DNA of 64,000 nt from Melitaea cinxia. Lineage: Eukaryota; Arthropoda; Insecta; Lepidoptera; Nymphalidae. A model generated the notes under the pieces. It worked only from the letters and a program-made list of their open reading frames with translations. It did not search any database and was not told the origin of the DNA. Below are positions 1 through 10,868 of the stretch, in pieces (position 1 is the first letter of the stretch; the number at the start of each line of letters is the position of its first letter). The position numbers and the translations under genes were made by a program. The stretch spans positions 10,903,441-10,967,440 of the forward strand of contig NC_059418.1 of assembly GCF_905220565.1 (NCBI RefSeq). Direction: 5' to 3'.

Positions 1-548
1 GTGTGCAGTGGTAATTAGAAATGGAATGAACGTCAAAATGAAACATATCTCACAGATTAGAACAATATTGAATACGTGACGAGTTGTCACCTGATCCGTT
101 ATAAAAAGAATTCTTGTAAGCGCCGAGCAGAACCTTGTGAATAATAAAAGATTAATCTAGTTGTAAAATTTAATGTCAATTCTTTCAAGTCATCTGTGAG
201 CTATAAGAATTTTCTTTTCTCTTTAGAAATTGCTTTCTCTTATAAATTAAAACATCTTTAAATAAGTTTTGTCAAATGTTCCGGGGATCGCTAATAAGCA
301 TACAAATGGGGTCTGCATTCTTTGCGCTAATCACTGTTTTCTTAAACGTTAGAGAGAGATAGCTCGTGAGTGAAAGAGACGGGTATAACGGGAAACTAAA
401 AAAATGAAAAAAAGAATGAAAATGAATATTTTCTCGTTTTTCGTTCTCTGCACGCGACAGTTTCCCCGAGACCAATAACATACATATGAATATCACATCG
501 GAACACATGTGTGGCGTCGACGTAATAACATTGTCCCCTATTCTTTGT

Positions 549-1150
549 TAACCGACTTCCAAAAAAGGAGGAGGTTCTCAATTCGACTGTTTTTTTTTTT
601 TTTTGTTACATCAGAACTTTTGACGGTGTGGACCGATTTCGACATTTTTTTTTAATCGAAAGGTTTTGTGTGTCAATTGGTACCATTTAAATTTATTTGA
701 GATCTAACAACTACTTTTTGAGTTATATCTAATAATGCGTTTTTACTTGACGCTTTTTTTGTCGACCTACGTTGTATTATATCGCATAACTTTCTACTGG
801 ATGTACCGATTTTGATAATTATTTTTTTTTTGGAAAGGAGATATCCCTAGTTTAGTACCATGTTAAGGAAACCAGGATCTGATGATGGGATCCCAGAGAA
901 ATCTAGGGAACTTCTTGAAAATCCGCAATAACTTTTTACTGGGTGTACCGATTTTAATAATTTTTAATTTAATCGAAAGCTGATGTTTGTCATGTTGTCA
1001 TATATAAATTTTATTGAGATCTGATAACTACTTTTTGAGTAATCTTTGATAACGCGTAGTTACTCGACTATTTTTTCGTCGATCTACGTTGTATTACTGG
1101 TCGATGTAATTTAAGTCGGTTTTTTTTTCGTTTGCGAGCAAACACAATTA
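549..1150 (-). mobile_element. Dispersed repeat family A, near full length
   Basis: It opens with AACCGACTTCC and the GGAGGAGG tract and ends with GTCGGT followed by CGTTTGCGAGCAAACAC. At least fifteen more or less complete copies occur in the window, so this is the commonest repeat here. The outer AACCGACTTC and GAAGTCGGTT form short terminal inverted repeats, which suggests a non-autonomous DNA element, but the class is uncertain. No transposase is visible. It interrupts duplication block A and is absent from the matching place in block B. Confidence 0.75.
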
Positions 1151-4100
1151 TATTTATAACATTTCAACACAAAATTTTTGAAAAGACCGAAAAAATATTT
1201 CAGTATCGAGGCGCAGTAAACGCTGAATTTCAAATTACATTTGAATTTCTATACGATTATTCGGTAGCTATAAGACATTCGTATTTCACAAGAAGTTGGA
1301 TTCAATTTCACGCTTCGGATGTTATTTATACGATGGTATACTATTGATACGGTAAGTTTCAAATGTACTAGAAATATATAGATTTGAAGTCAACGCATAA
1401 ATGTATAGATATATCCATATAAATACATGTCCCTATAGTAACAACTGTTACGATTATGTATAACAGTTTATTTACGTGTTTTAGTGTGTATTGTAAACGA
1501 CAGCTAATATTTCTTTCTTAATATTAATTGAATATATACACTATTTCCAGATGGCGTATTATGTAATTCGGTTTCACAACGGAGGCCTCTCTGTGTTCAA
1601 CAACAAACGTCTCGTCCGCACAAGTCTCGACGAATCGTAAAGAAATAATAATCTCGATAAAAGAACGCTTCGAGTGGAGACGGACGCGCCGTGTTCGATG
1701 TAAATTAGTACTTTAAATAAAACATCGTCTTTGTTTGAGGAAACATTGCGTCTCCTTCACACGGAGCACTTGTTGCGTTTCTAATTGATTAGATCGGTGA
1801 GAGCGAGGCGTTTTCTTTTAGTTCTGTGTTTTTGTTTGGAACTATGTAGATTCGCGTGGTGCGGTTGTACTATGATTGGTTATTGTAGCCTTACTGTGTT
1901 TTCGATTTCATCAGTGATTTGTTTTGTAGTCATTTGTATTTTGAAAATGCTTTTAAGATTTACTGTAAGCTGCATGTGAAACCGCGGGTCACAGTAACAC
2001 TTTATTGTCCTCATAACCACTCTGTAGATATAAAATTTTCTATCGTATAGTATGACATCACCTCTTCGATAAAATTTCGCCCTAAGGGTAAAAAAAATTC
2101 TTTTTTAATTCCATCTGGAACCTAACAGGTGAATAATAACGGCGGGTCTGAGAACAGTCAATTAGCGACGTCTGTGTCGTGTCAGCTTGCGGACGACGTG
2201 TTCTATTGTGAGTGTACGCGACGAGTTACAGGGAGTAGTGGAGAGGTCACTTCTGATCGACTTCGAGTGAATACACGTGTACATATATGTATGTTAAACG
2301 TTATCCTGTTCAAATACCGTAATTACTTCGTTATATGAAGTGATGAAATTTCAGATCTAAAGCTTACGTTCCAGTGAATAGATTGTTGTTTATTTTATGA
2401 CGCCTTTTAATACTATGTAATATAAAGAATATAGATTTAAGATTGCCTGTGTAGTTTTCATGGAAGTGCACCGCACCAGCGCTCTTTAGGATGAGCCGCC
2501 TCTGGGTAGGATACGGTAAGAAATATTCTTCTTCAAATATGAAACAGCCTGTCAGTCCAGAAAGTAATTCAAAGTTACAGAAAATCACAGCTAAATAGTA
2601 TGATTACAAGTAGTATTGGATTTCTATAGTGATTAAGGTGGCCAGAGCTCCAGGGTAGGGCCATTCATTCAGTAAAACTAATTTTGGGTCGGTGTAAAAG
2701 ACCTATTATTTTTGCCATATTTGTGTGTCCAACACGCGTTATAGGTGTACACAACAGTAGTTAAGGTAACCTCGCTTCACTAAAGAGCACACTTTGTACA
2801 TAGCTTTAATTTCCACTGGAGAGGATACTTTATCAATTCCTAATCAACTCTTTCTCTCGAGAACAATTTATGTCATTTCGATCCTCGTGCTACAGATTTT
2901 TACCGCTTAATGCGTTGAAGGGTTAATAAAGGGACGTGAAATATGTCCCAGGGTAGGTATATGAAGGTAGGACTTTAAATTATCGATGAAAATGAGTGGA
3001 CAGAACCTGCTGACCAAATGATTCATGTGCTTTTTATCTCAACCGTCCGATCTTTCAATTAACGCAGGTCTAATGGATATTTTTATTTTTACCCACACAG
3101 GTCAGTTGCTACACGTAATACCTATCTATAATATTGTTATATAGCTGGTAAGTTGTTTGTCTGTATTGTAATATCAGAGAGGATTTTTTTAATGAGCTTA
3201 AATAAATGAGTCTCTATTATTGATCAGTGTGATCCTTATTTTCACAATTTTCGAATCATTAACATAATTATTAATATAATTAAGAAGAAATTGTCCAATT
3301 AACTGTTACGTCATGATTTGAACTACGTAGTAAACCTTTTTCTGCTTGCAGTCGGTTGGATATCGAGAAGTATTCAACAAGTTGAAGACTAGTGAATGAT
3401 AAATGAGTTTGAGATGAAAGTCAAACACAGCGTCGTTCGCTTCTCTTGAGGAAAAGGGAAATAGTGTTTGTTGGAAGTTTAAGATTAAAAAAAGGTCTTT
3501 AATATTTACACGATTGTATAATGTACAAGTAAAAGTAACTTGACTGATTTCTAAAATATATTGGTTTTTACGGGACCTTCCTGTCAGGTAACTGAAACTA
3601 AAAAAAAAAATTATGATGTCATTAACACAGACGGTACGGAAATAGCTCGCTTGGCCAATTATTTGGGCAAATTACACATACACCCTAAACCCTTAACGAG
3701 CATCGAATGCTCGAGGATGCTTACGTCAGTTTGTTTACTGAAGTAATCTGCTTATAGGTATAATATAAACTTAGTTTAGAACCGTTACATAGTTCCAAGA
3801 CCACCTTCTACACTTTGATCACATCTCTAGAATGTTTATTTTAAATTTAAAAGAAGGAGAAGTTTGAATGTCTGATTTGTGCTACGGCAAGGGGAAGAGG
3901 CTACTGAACTTGTAGCTCTGTAGATCTTAAAATGTCTAGTTGGTGTGATCCAACGTCAAGAGTATCAAAGTGAAATATAATTACCAAAAATCTGTAGTAA
4001 ATCCTGGGATGTGTAAAACTATACTAGCGGATATAGTGGTAAGAGTAACTCTGAGAGTCTCTTGTTGTTAAAATCTTGACACTTAGCAACTAAAGTCTAA

Positions 4101-4358
4101 GATTGACAAATAATTGAATGTAGATTGGATCCGCAGTAACATTTATATGACAGTAATCCTCTTGTGAAATCAATCACATAACACCGCACATCTCATCAAG
4201 AACCGCAAGAGCAATAGAAATGAAAATATTATTGCGCGCTGTGTTTAATTAAGCTAATTGGAACGCGTCGTCACCTGCGGCGATATAGTGATGTCTTCCG
4301 CACAGTTTATCGATATGCAAATCAATTTATTTTCTTATAATTATTTGTTATTTGTCTA

Positions 4359-4894
4359 TCTTTAAGTTACAGTAAAAAAAGAAACAAAATGGTCTATACG
4401 TGTTCTAGATCTACAGCCATAGTGAGGTTTATAGATAGCTGGAAATGACTGAGATGGTAGGTTGTCTATACACAAAAGTTTTTTGCATTTGTTTGGTAGG
4501 TAATTCTTTATTCATACACGCTCTTAAGATGAGTTGATATAAAGCTGGCATACACATTTTGTCTAACAGGCTCAATGAAATGGGTGATAATGTGAATAGA
4601 GTCACGCGTACAGACAGATTGTTAAATCTTTAAGTTACAGTAAAAAAAGAAACAAAATGGTCTATACGTGTTCTAGATCTACAGCCATAGTGAGGTTTAT
4701 AGATAGCTGGAAATGACTGAGATGGTAGGTTGTCTATACACAAAAGTTTTTTGCATTTGTTTGGTAGGTAATTCTTTATTCATACACGCTCTTAAGATGA
4801 GTTGATATAAAGCTGGCATACACATTTTATCTAACAGGCTCAATGAAATGAATGATAATGTGAATGGAGTCACGCGTACAGACAGATTGTTAAA
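4359..4894. repeat. 268-bp tandem duplication (two units)
   Basis: Units 4359-4626 and 4627-4894 are about 98 percent identical; I see only a few substitutions, for example TTTGTCTAAC versus TTTATCTAAC. Block B carries a single diverged copy near 37022-37290, so the tandem event happened after the larger duplication and is recent. Confidence 0.9.
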
Positions 4895-5074
4895 TATTTA
4901 TAAATACGATCTTAAATATATAACTTACTTTACGAGTTAGAAATAGAACTTTCTCGATTTACAATTCTACTAATTCTATTATAGAAGAGAAATGAGTCTA
5001 GAAGTGAAAGATTAACGAAAAATGAGTTTAATAAGTATATTTTAATGAACATTATTTCAAGTCCGAGTATAATC

Positions 5075-5196
5075 TCAGTTATCGATGAACTGACTCGTAG
5101 CATCCCTTATATCTTGTTTAAATATTAATGCGGACGACAAAGGGTTGGTGAGGCCGGCGGCTCCTTCGTTAGAGGGTGGGAGTGCACCGAGTATAA
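5075..5196 (-). CDS. Candidate terminal exon of an unrecognised gene, copy A
   Basis: On the minus strand a GAG acceptor is followed by 39 codons and a TGA stop, entered in phase 1. The C-terminal part contains LIFKQDIRDATSQFIDN, identical in the second copy at 37445-37584. Between the copies two one-base indels about 12 bp apart cancel out and keep the frame, which is expected of coding sequence. An ATTAAA at 5041-5046 could serve as poly(A) signal. If translation instead starts at the ATG ending at 5263, the product is 62 residues with a hydrophobic, signal-like start (LLKILIFYTCGVILGA). Relative to copy B, the stop here corresponds to a TGG codon there, so this copy is six residues shorter. 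The family is not recognised and upstream exons were not found. Confidence 0.45.
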
Positions 5197-5423
5197 CTCC
5201 ACAAGTATAAAAGATTAGGATTTTCAACAAGCGTTGAGTATCACACAGTGTAAAATAGTTCATAATTTCATCAATGTTTGTTAACAGAATTCGACCCCTT
5301 ACATTTTCGTTTTTTATATGTTCATTTCAAAATTTGAAAACCATTGTGACATTTTGTAAAATGCTCTAATCGTTTTCATTTTTGTATTTAAACTTTTATT
5401 GATAATAGATTTGTTTGTTACAG

Positions 5424-5653
5424 GTACGTTTGAAATCAAAAGAACAACATGTAGGTAAGAAACTAAAGTTACGTTCATTATCAACTCGTAGTGTAGTTTC
5501 GAATAGAATATACTTTATTGCACGCCGCTTAAGAAAGATTTACATAAAACAGTTATATAAACATAGAGATAGTAATGCACAAAGGCGGTCTTGTCGCTTA
5601 GTAGCGACCTCTCGAAGAGAACCTTTAGAAAAACGAAAATATGCATTGAAAAG
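5424..5653 (+). CDS. Candidate internal exon, unknown basic protein
   Basis: A TTGTTTGTTACAG acceptor and an AAAAG/GTAGGT donor bracket 230 bp that are open in only one frame (phase 0 entry, phase 2 exit). The 76 encoded residues are strongly basic, rich in Arg and Lys, for example IARRLRKIYIKQLYKH and ATSRREPLEKRKYALKR. The acceptor and first 48 bp are conserved in block B at 37813, after which the sequences diverge completely. No known domain is recognised and no partner exon was found, so this could also be a non-coding exon or a chance splice pair. Confidence 0.3.
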
Positions 5654-5773
5654 GTAGGTGTAGCAGAGTAATTATCTGTATTTTTTGCAGATAAACATTA
5701 TGTATGCGATTATGATGCATTTTCATTACCTAGAAAAAACAATACACGATTCATACACATATATATGTTTACA

Positions 5774-6113
5774 CTTCAGCCTGTAATATCCCACTACTGG
5801 GCATAGGCCTCTTTCCCCATGTAGGAGAACGATCAGAGCTTAATCCACCACGCTGCTCCAATGCGGGTTGTGCGGATATATTCCTTACTATGAGTAACGA
5901 TCGCTATCAGGTGTATATGATAACAACTGGGACCGACGGCTTAACGTGCTCTCCGAGGCACGGTGGGGAGACCCACAAGGACTGCACAAACACCCAGACC
6001 ACGACAAACACCTGTATGGCCAACACAAATGTTTGTCATGTGTGGGGATCGAACCCGCAACCGCCAGCGCAACAGGCACAGTCCATGGCTGTGACCGTTG
6101 CGCCAACGCGGCG
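5774..6113 (-). mobile_element. tRNA-derived SINE, type 1
   Basis: Read on the minus strand, the head has a tRNA-like A box (TGGCGCAACGGTC) and B box (GGTTCGATCCC). The body follows, ending in the conserved TATTACAGGCTGAAG end. Other copies or fragments lie at 22240-22455, 38890-39193, 43530-43720, 47205-47490 and 57920-58262. Short open frames inside it have no coding meaning. Confidence 0.8.
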
Positions 6114-6154
6114 TCATATGTATAACCGATATATCAAGCACAATGAATATTGTA

Positions 6155-6440
6155 TGTACTGGTATGTTTCTACTTGTTACTAGATGGCACTCATCGTTGG
6201 TTGCTTATTTTGGATCGCGGTAACGAGATTTTTGTTTTTATATATAAAGTTGGTAACGATCACTTCGAAAATTGAATATTGCGTGGAATTCGTAACGCAT
6301 CAAGAGTTATGCCTGACACTCAATTTTCGCAAATATTTAAATTATAAATTTTAAAACAAATATTCAACGTCGTCACAGACGACACTTACAGACGGTTACC
6401 AATACTGAATCGCTGTGAGAAGATTAATAATTGAATCACA
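6155..6440 (+). repeat. Dispersed repeat family B
   Basis: Begins near TGTTTCTACTTGTTACTAGA and TGGCACTCATCGTTGGTTGC and continues through AATCGCGGTAACGAGATTTT. Close copies are at 9040-9395, 18063-18390 and 24355-24700, with more diverged pieces at 10440, 12000, 13480, 14560, 21720, 22880 and 27170. Class unknown; possibly part of a larger composite element. Confidence 0.7.
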
Positions 6441-6745
6441 CAAACAATTACACAATTAAATGGAGTACAAAGTTAATGATCATTGTTTATCGTTATAGCT
6501 ATTTCAACTATATGTAGTCTCTGAATGTTCCATTACTCTTCTAAACACAGCTCTGTGAGATGAGCAGACAGTGGAGTTTTATTACTATCGTTCCATTGAA
6601 ACCTTTGGGCAACGGAACTGCACAAATAGTGTTTTGAAATCTAGCGGCTGTTTACTTAGTATACATTATTTACAATATATACACTATTTACAGAAGGTAT
6701 ACATTTCATAAGATTTAACACAATATTAAAGCTCAGTTCAATAAT

Positions 6746-6815
6746 AATTGTGTTTGCTCGCAAATGAAAAAACCCGACTTTAATTACATCGACAAGTAAT
6801 ACAACGTAGGTTGAG
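6746..6815 (+). mobile_element. Family A fragment
   Basis: Only the GTGTTTGCTCGCAAA end and the ACATCGACAAGTAATACAAC segment are present. Confidence 0.7.
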
Positions 6816-8236
6816 TAGGGCGTAGGTAGCGTGCTTTGAATCGCGCTGACAAGATATTTATTTGTGAGTATAAAGTCAAATCTGACAATTTCGAAAATAG
6901 GACAAGAGGTTCTAACGTGTTAAACATACACTCTAGAACTTCTTTGCCCTCATTTTTCAAACATTTTAAACCAAATTATACAAAAATTTTATAAACTACA
7001 ACTACCGGCCTTTGCCGGCCTACTACTTTGAAAATAAAATTGATTTTTATTGTTACAGACAGAAATATATCAATATTTTACTTATTATCAAATTTTGACT
7101 TCAATGTGTTTAGCATTTGCATAAAAGAGATTAAAATATTGATCTCACAGAGGATATTTATATATTATGAACGCGAAATACACATGTATACGACTATACA
7201 TACATATATAACACAATTTATTGTGAAATCAATTCTTAAGTAATTAAAAAAAAACTGAATGTTCATATAAAAAAACGATACGTATGTGTTAATCTTATTC
7301 TTTCTTAATTCTTAAGCTTCACTAGTGAGTCCTGTTATCTGGTTTTTACCGGTTAGTACGATATTTACAGCAAAATAATTGTAGGTATACCTTATAATTT
7401 GATAACATAGTGTTTAATGTTATTATACCTACTGTAGTAAGAATTGAAAGTATCAAGACGATTGGTCTGAGCTACATCCGCGAGGAAGCGCTCTTATCGC
7501 GGCTTGTAGTATGAATTTTAATATTTGATTAAAACTTGCTGTAGGGTTGAATATAAACATGTAATAACACTGTTTAGAGTAATGAGAGAAATATCGTCTT
7601 AAATATAAGTTTCTCAAAGTGGACCATCTGTGACTGGTCAAATTACTTTTCGTTTTTCTCGATTATGAATAATGAATCGCGCTGGCAAGATTTTTGTTCT
7701 TGTATATATTAAGTAGGTATATTAATTTCAAAAATTTATTTACGGCCCCTGCGAATGATGTTTATAGTTTTAATTAAAAATTCAACTTTTATCATAAATA
7801 AGTTGTATACATTAGATTGAGTGTCTCGTTCATATTTTTAAAATCGGCAGAAACTTTGACCTTATCTAAGTCTACGATTCTTCTATTATAAGCCATGATG
7901 AGAAATTAAAGACAAAAGCGAAATGAAATGAAATAAAGACCTAATGGACGTGTTTACAAAAAATAATTATTGTGTCGGTAGATTCGTAATTTACTTTTAA
8001 ACTACCGTCACATAAAAATTACAAAATAAGACACTATGGAAATGAGCTTTATTGAGAGCTTAAAAAATTATTCCAATTTAAAATTTACGCCACGATTTTG
8101 AGTGAATTTCCCCTACGAGACAAAGGTTACCGTTCGCTAGTCAATACCACAAGGAATCTAATTTTTTTACCGAGCGGAACACGCTTACATCAACTTGATT
8201 TCCTACCAATATACATTACATGAAGACATAGTCATA
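6816..8236. other. AT-rich intergenic stretch
   Basis: No gene seen. A repeat family C fragment (CTACATCCGCGAGG, CGCGGCTTGTAGT) lies at about 7455-7620; related copies are at 12245-12330 and 22555-22690. Confidence 0.5.
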
Positions 8237-9395
8237 CTGCGTTCCTATTGGTGGGACGGTACACGCATTGGAATCGTTACAATATTAAATTGATTAATTA
8301 AAATTATAAATCAGAGAAGAATTGCATAGAATTGACTTCTATGATTATAATAACATTTTAACGCTTATTATTTATTGACAAATTTAAACAGCGAAAGCAA
8401 TTTGAGTAATTGTGTTTGCTCCCAAAAGAAAAAACCAACTTCAATTACATCGACCAATAACACAACGCAAGCAGATGCAGTCAAGTAAATACGCATTGTT
8501 AGAGATAATTCAAAAAGTTCTTATCAGATTTCATTTAAACGGTAACACATGATAAGCACCACCTTTCAATTAAAGCAAGAATCATCGAAATCGGTCAATC
8601 CAATACAAAGTACTGGGGTGACACACATAAAATACAGTGGAATTAATAACCTCGCCTTTTTTGAAGTCGGTTAAAAAAAATGTCCTAAAGTTACAAACTA
8701 TTAACATTGACTTCGTTTTGCTTTTATTTGTGGTTATATCTCATAGACAACCCCGTGGGCGCAGTTTGTAGTCGCCAGTCTTCCCGCTCCTTCTTTCACT
8801 CGTGACACATGTCTGTATGTGCCATACAGGTGATTCGTGGTTTGAATGTTTTTTTTTATTCACTAAGTGTGTTTCCAGGTCTCTGACACAGGAATGCGAA
8901 GACTTAGTTATGGGGGTTTACCGACCTAGTTATATAAAATAAAATAAAATATTAGATTCTGTTACAAAAATTAACACTCACAGTACTAAATTTTGTTTTA
9001 AATAAAGTTACGCAGATCAAGCACAGTCAATATTGGATGTACTGGTATGTTTCTACTTGTTACTAGATGGCACTCATCGTTGGTTGCTTATTGTGAATCG
9101 CGGTGACGAGATTTTTATTTTTATGTGTAAAGTTAATTACGGTCACTTCGAAAATTGAAAATCTTGGAGAGCCGCATAACGCATCGTTATTAGGCTTTCC
9201 AAATTTTCGCAAATATTTAAATTATAAATTTCAAAATAAATACTCAACGTCGTCACAGATGACACTTATAGACGGTTACCAATACTGGATCGCTGTGAGA
9301 AGATTTATAATTGAATCACACGCCATTTTAACGATCAGTTTTTATCTTTATTGCTATTTCAAGTATATGTAGTCTCTGAATGTCCCGTTACTCTT
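8237..9395 (+). repeat. Composite repeat 1, uninterrupted copy
   Basis: Matches 16845-18390 at roughly 95 percent. It contains, in order, a unique-looking start (GTGGGACGGTACACG), a family A segment (about 8407-8675), a segment with CGCCAGTCTTCCCGCTCC, and a family B segment from 9040. Partial relatives are at 15770-16200 and 24235-24700, so this order of modules moves or is copied as a unit. No open reading frame of note. Confidence 0.8.
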
Positions 9396-10112
9396 CTAAA
9401 CATAGCTATATATATAGCAACTGGATATTAGAATACTTATTTAATTAGAGTACTTATCTACCAAATCATATTATTCACAACTACCCCATATAATATTACT
9501 ACGCCCACTATTCGTAAACAACTTCAAGTAAATGTACCTTACATATTGTTATTATAAATCTTATTTACATCACTCATGTTCGGTGAGTAGGTTCTTATTA
9601 CCTCCAAATGGGGCTTGTAGGTGGCTAATTAACGCTCTAGGGTAATAATGTAGCTAGAAAAGCCCTAGGGCGGTAAATAATTAAGAAAAAAAAACCACTT
9701 CTTTCTTTAACAAGTTTGCGTACATCTAACCATCATACTGGCAATAGACATCATGTATTCAGCCCAATGACCAAAGAGGTCGCTTTGCTATTCAGCCTTG
9801 TCTTCGTGTGAGTATAATAGTCATCAATTTTAAATATCGAACGGCGAAGCTCAAATACGATCTTGAAAAAAAAAATAAAAAGTTCTTTACTTGATTCTTT
9901 TAAATGAAAAGGCGGGGATAGAAAACTTTTACTTTAAATATTGTTTGTTCAATTATTGTTTCTTGTAATGCCAGTTTTTTTCTACTTACCTCACATTCGA
10001 GATTTAAAGCAGAATAGTTAGCTCGGGTGTAAGCAACACCCTCGAACTATAGGGGCACGAGCGCAGCTCGCGCTGCAATTGATGCCTTACATCCCTTGGC
10101 TACTAATCTACC
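9396..10112. other. Unannotated AT-rich stretch
   Basis: Both strands read; no gene, RNA or recognised repeat was seen. Confidence 0.4.
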
Positions 10113-10158
10113 ATGAATACTGGTCTATCAAAAGTTATATCCCTTTGAACCTAAATCT

Positions 10159-10191
<33 letters not shown>

Positions 10192-10868
10192 GTGACTTAT
10201 GTGTATAGGCGAGTCGTAACGATAAGCGATTCATTTTAATTTTATATATTAATCTCACTTTAGTATAAGTTAATGTATTAGGGTTCCGTTCCACCTACAT
10301 GACGATAGGGGACGGAACTAGAAAAAATTAAGTGAGTCTCTTATGAACTATTAGCGCTAGCTACTACAGCCAACGCTAGCAAAGCAAGACATTCTCATAA
10401 TCGACTATAAACACAATAATAAAAACCTTGCCACCGCGATTCGTAACTCAATGAGTGCCATCTGCTACCAAGTAGAAACATACAGCGTACAATAGCTTTG
10501 TTTGATCGACGTAGCTTTGATGGAACCATGAGCGCCATCTATGAACAAATTGCAACATACACCGAACAAGTCTAGAAATGTTCAGTCGTTGATTGGCCTG
10601 TTACGGGTAATGAATCGTGGTGTTAAGATTTTATTTCTTCTATATAAAGTCGGTTATAATACTTTTGAATGCGGGAGAACGGTCTCGTTCGTGAACCGCT
10701 TACACGATGATACCGTTCTCTCATTTTTAATATTTTCCCGCAAAAGTTGACCAATTTTAGATTTCTTATAAATAAATAATGTAATAAATTTAATTTTGAG
10801 CAGTTTCATTACAAGACACGTGTTTACTTGTTTTATTTTATAACTCACGTTGTCCTGGTGGTTGTAGC
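10113..10868 (+). repeat. Composite repeat 2, copy 1
   Basis: Matches 26840-27595 at about 90 percent, from TGAATACTGG to ACTCACGTTGTCCTG. It includes a GGGGACGGAACTAGAAAAA motif, an AACGCTAGCAAAGCAAGAC motif and two GAGCGCCATCTAT or GAGTGCCATCTG motifs. A TA microsatellite at 10161-10189 occurs only in this copy. Confidence 0.75.
10161..10189. repeat. (TA)n microsatellite
   Basis: About 14 uninterrupted TA dinucleotides. Confidence 0.95.

Larger units (their letters stand above)
1..5471. repeat. Segmental duplication, block A
   Basis: This block matches 33040-37859 in the same orientation over almost its whole length, in order, with scattered indels and local rearrangement. Clear paired stretches are 1-160/33040-33240, 266-500/33787-34020, 1697-1880/34123-34300, 2780-2960/35030-35200, 3360-3440/35945-36030, 4120-4320/36790-37000 and 4900-5471/37300-37859. 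The right-hand match stops sharply after ACTAAAG. The left limit lies outside the window. Identity by eye is roughly 80-90 percent, so the event is old but recognisable. A family A repeat at 549-1150 and a 268-bp tandem duplication are present only in this copy. Apart from the two candidate exons listed separately, no convincing gene was seen. Confidence 0.8.

Noticed and set aside
4359..4894. Possible CRISPR-like or satellite array
   Set aside because: Only two long, contiguous units with no spacers; a simple tandem duplication in a eukaryotic genome.
5890..6183. 97-codon frame with a cysteine-rich look
   Set aside because: Lies within a tRNA-derived SINE; the same frame recurs, broken, in other copies of the SINE.
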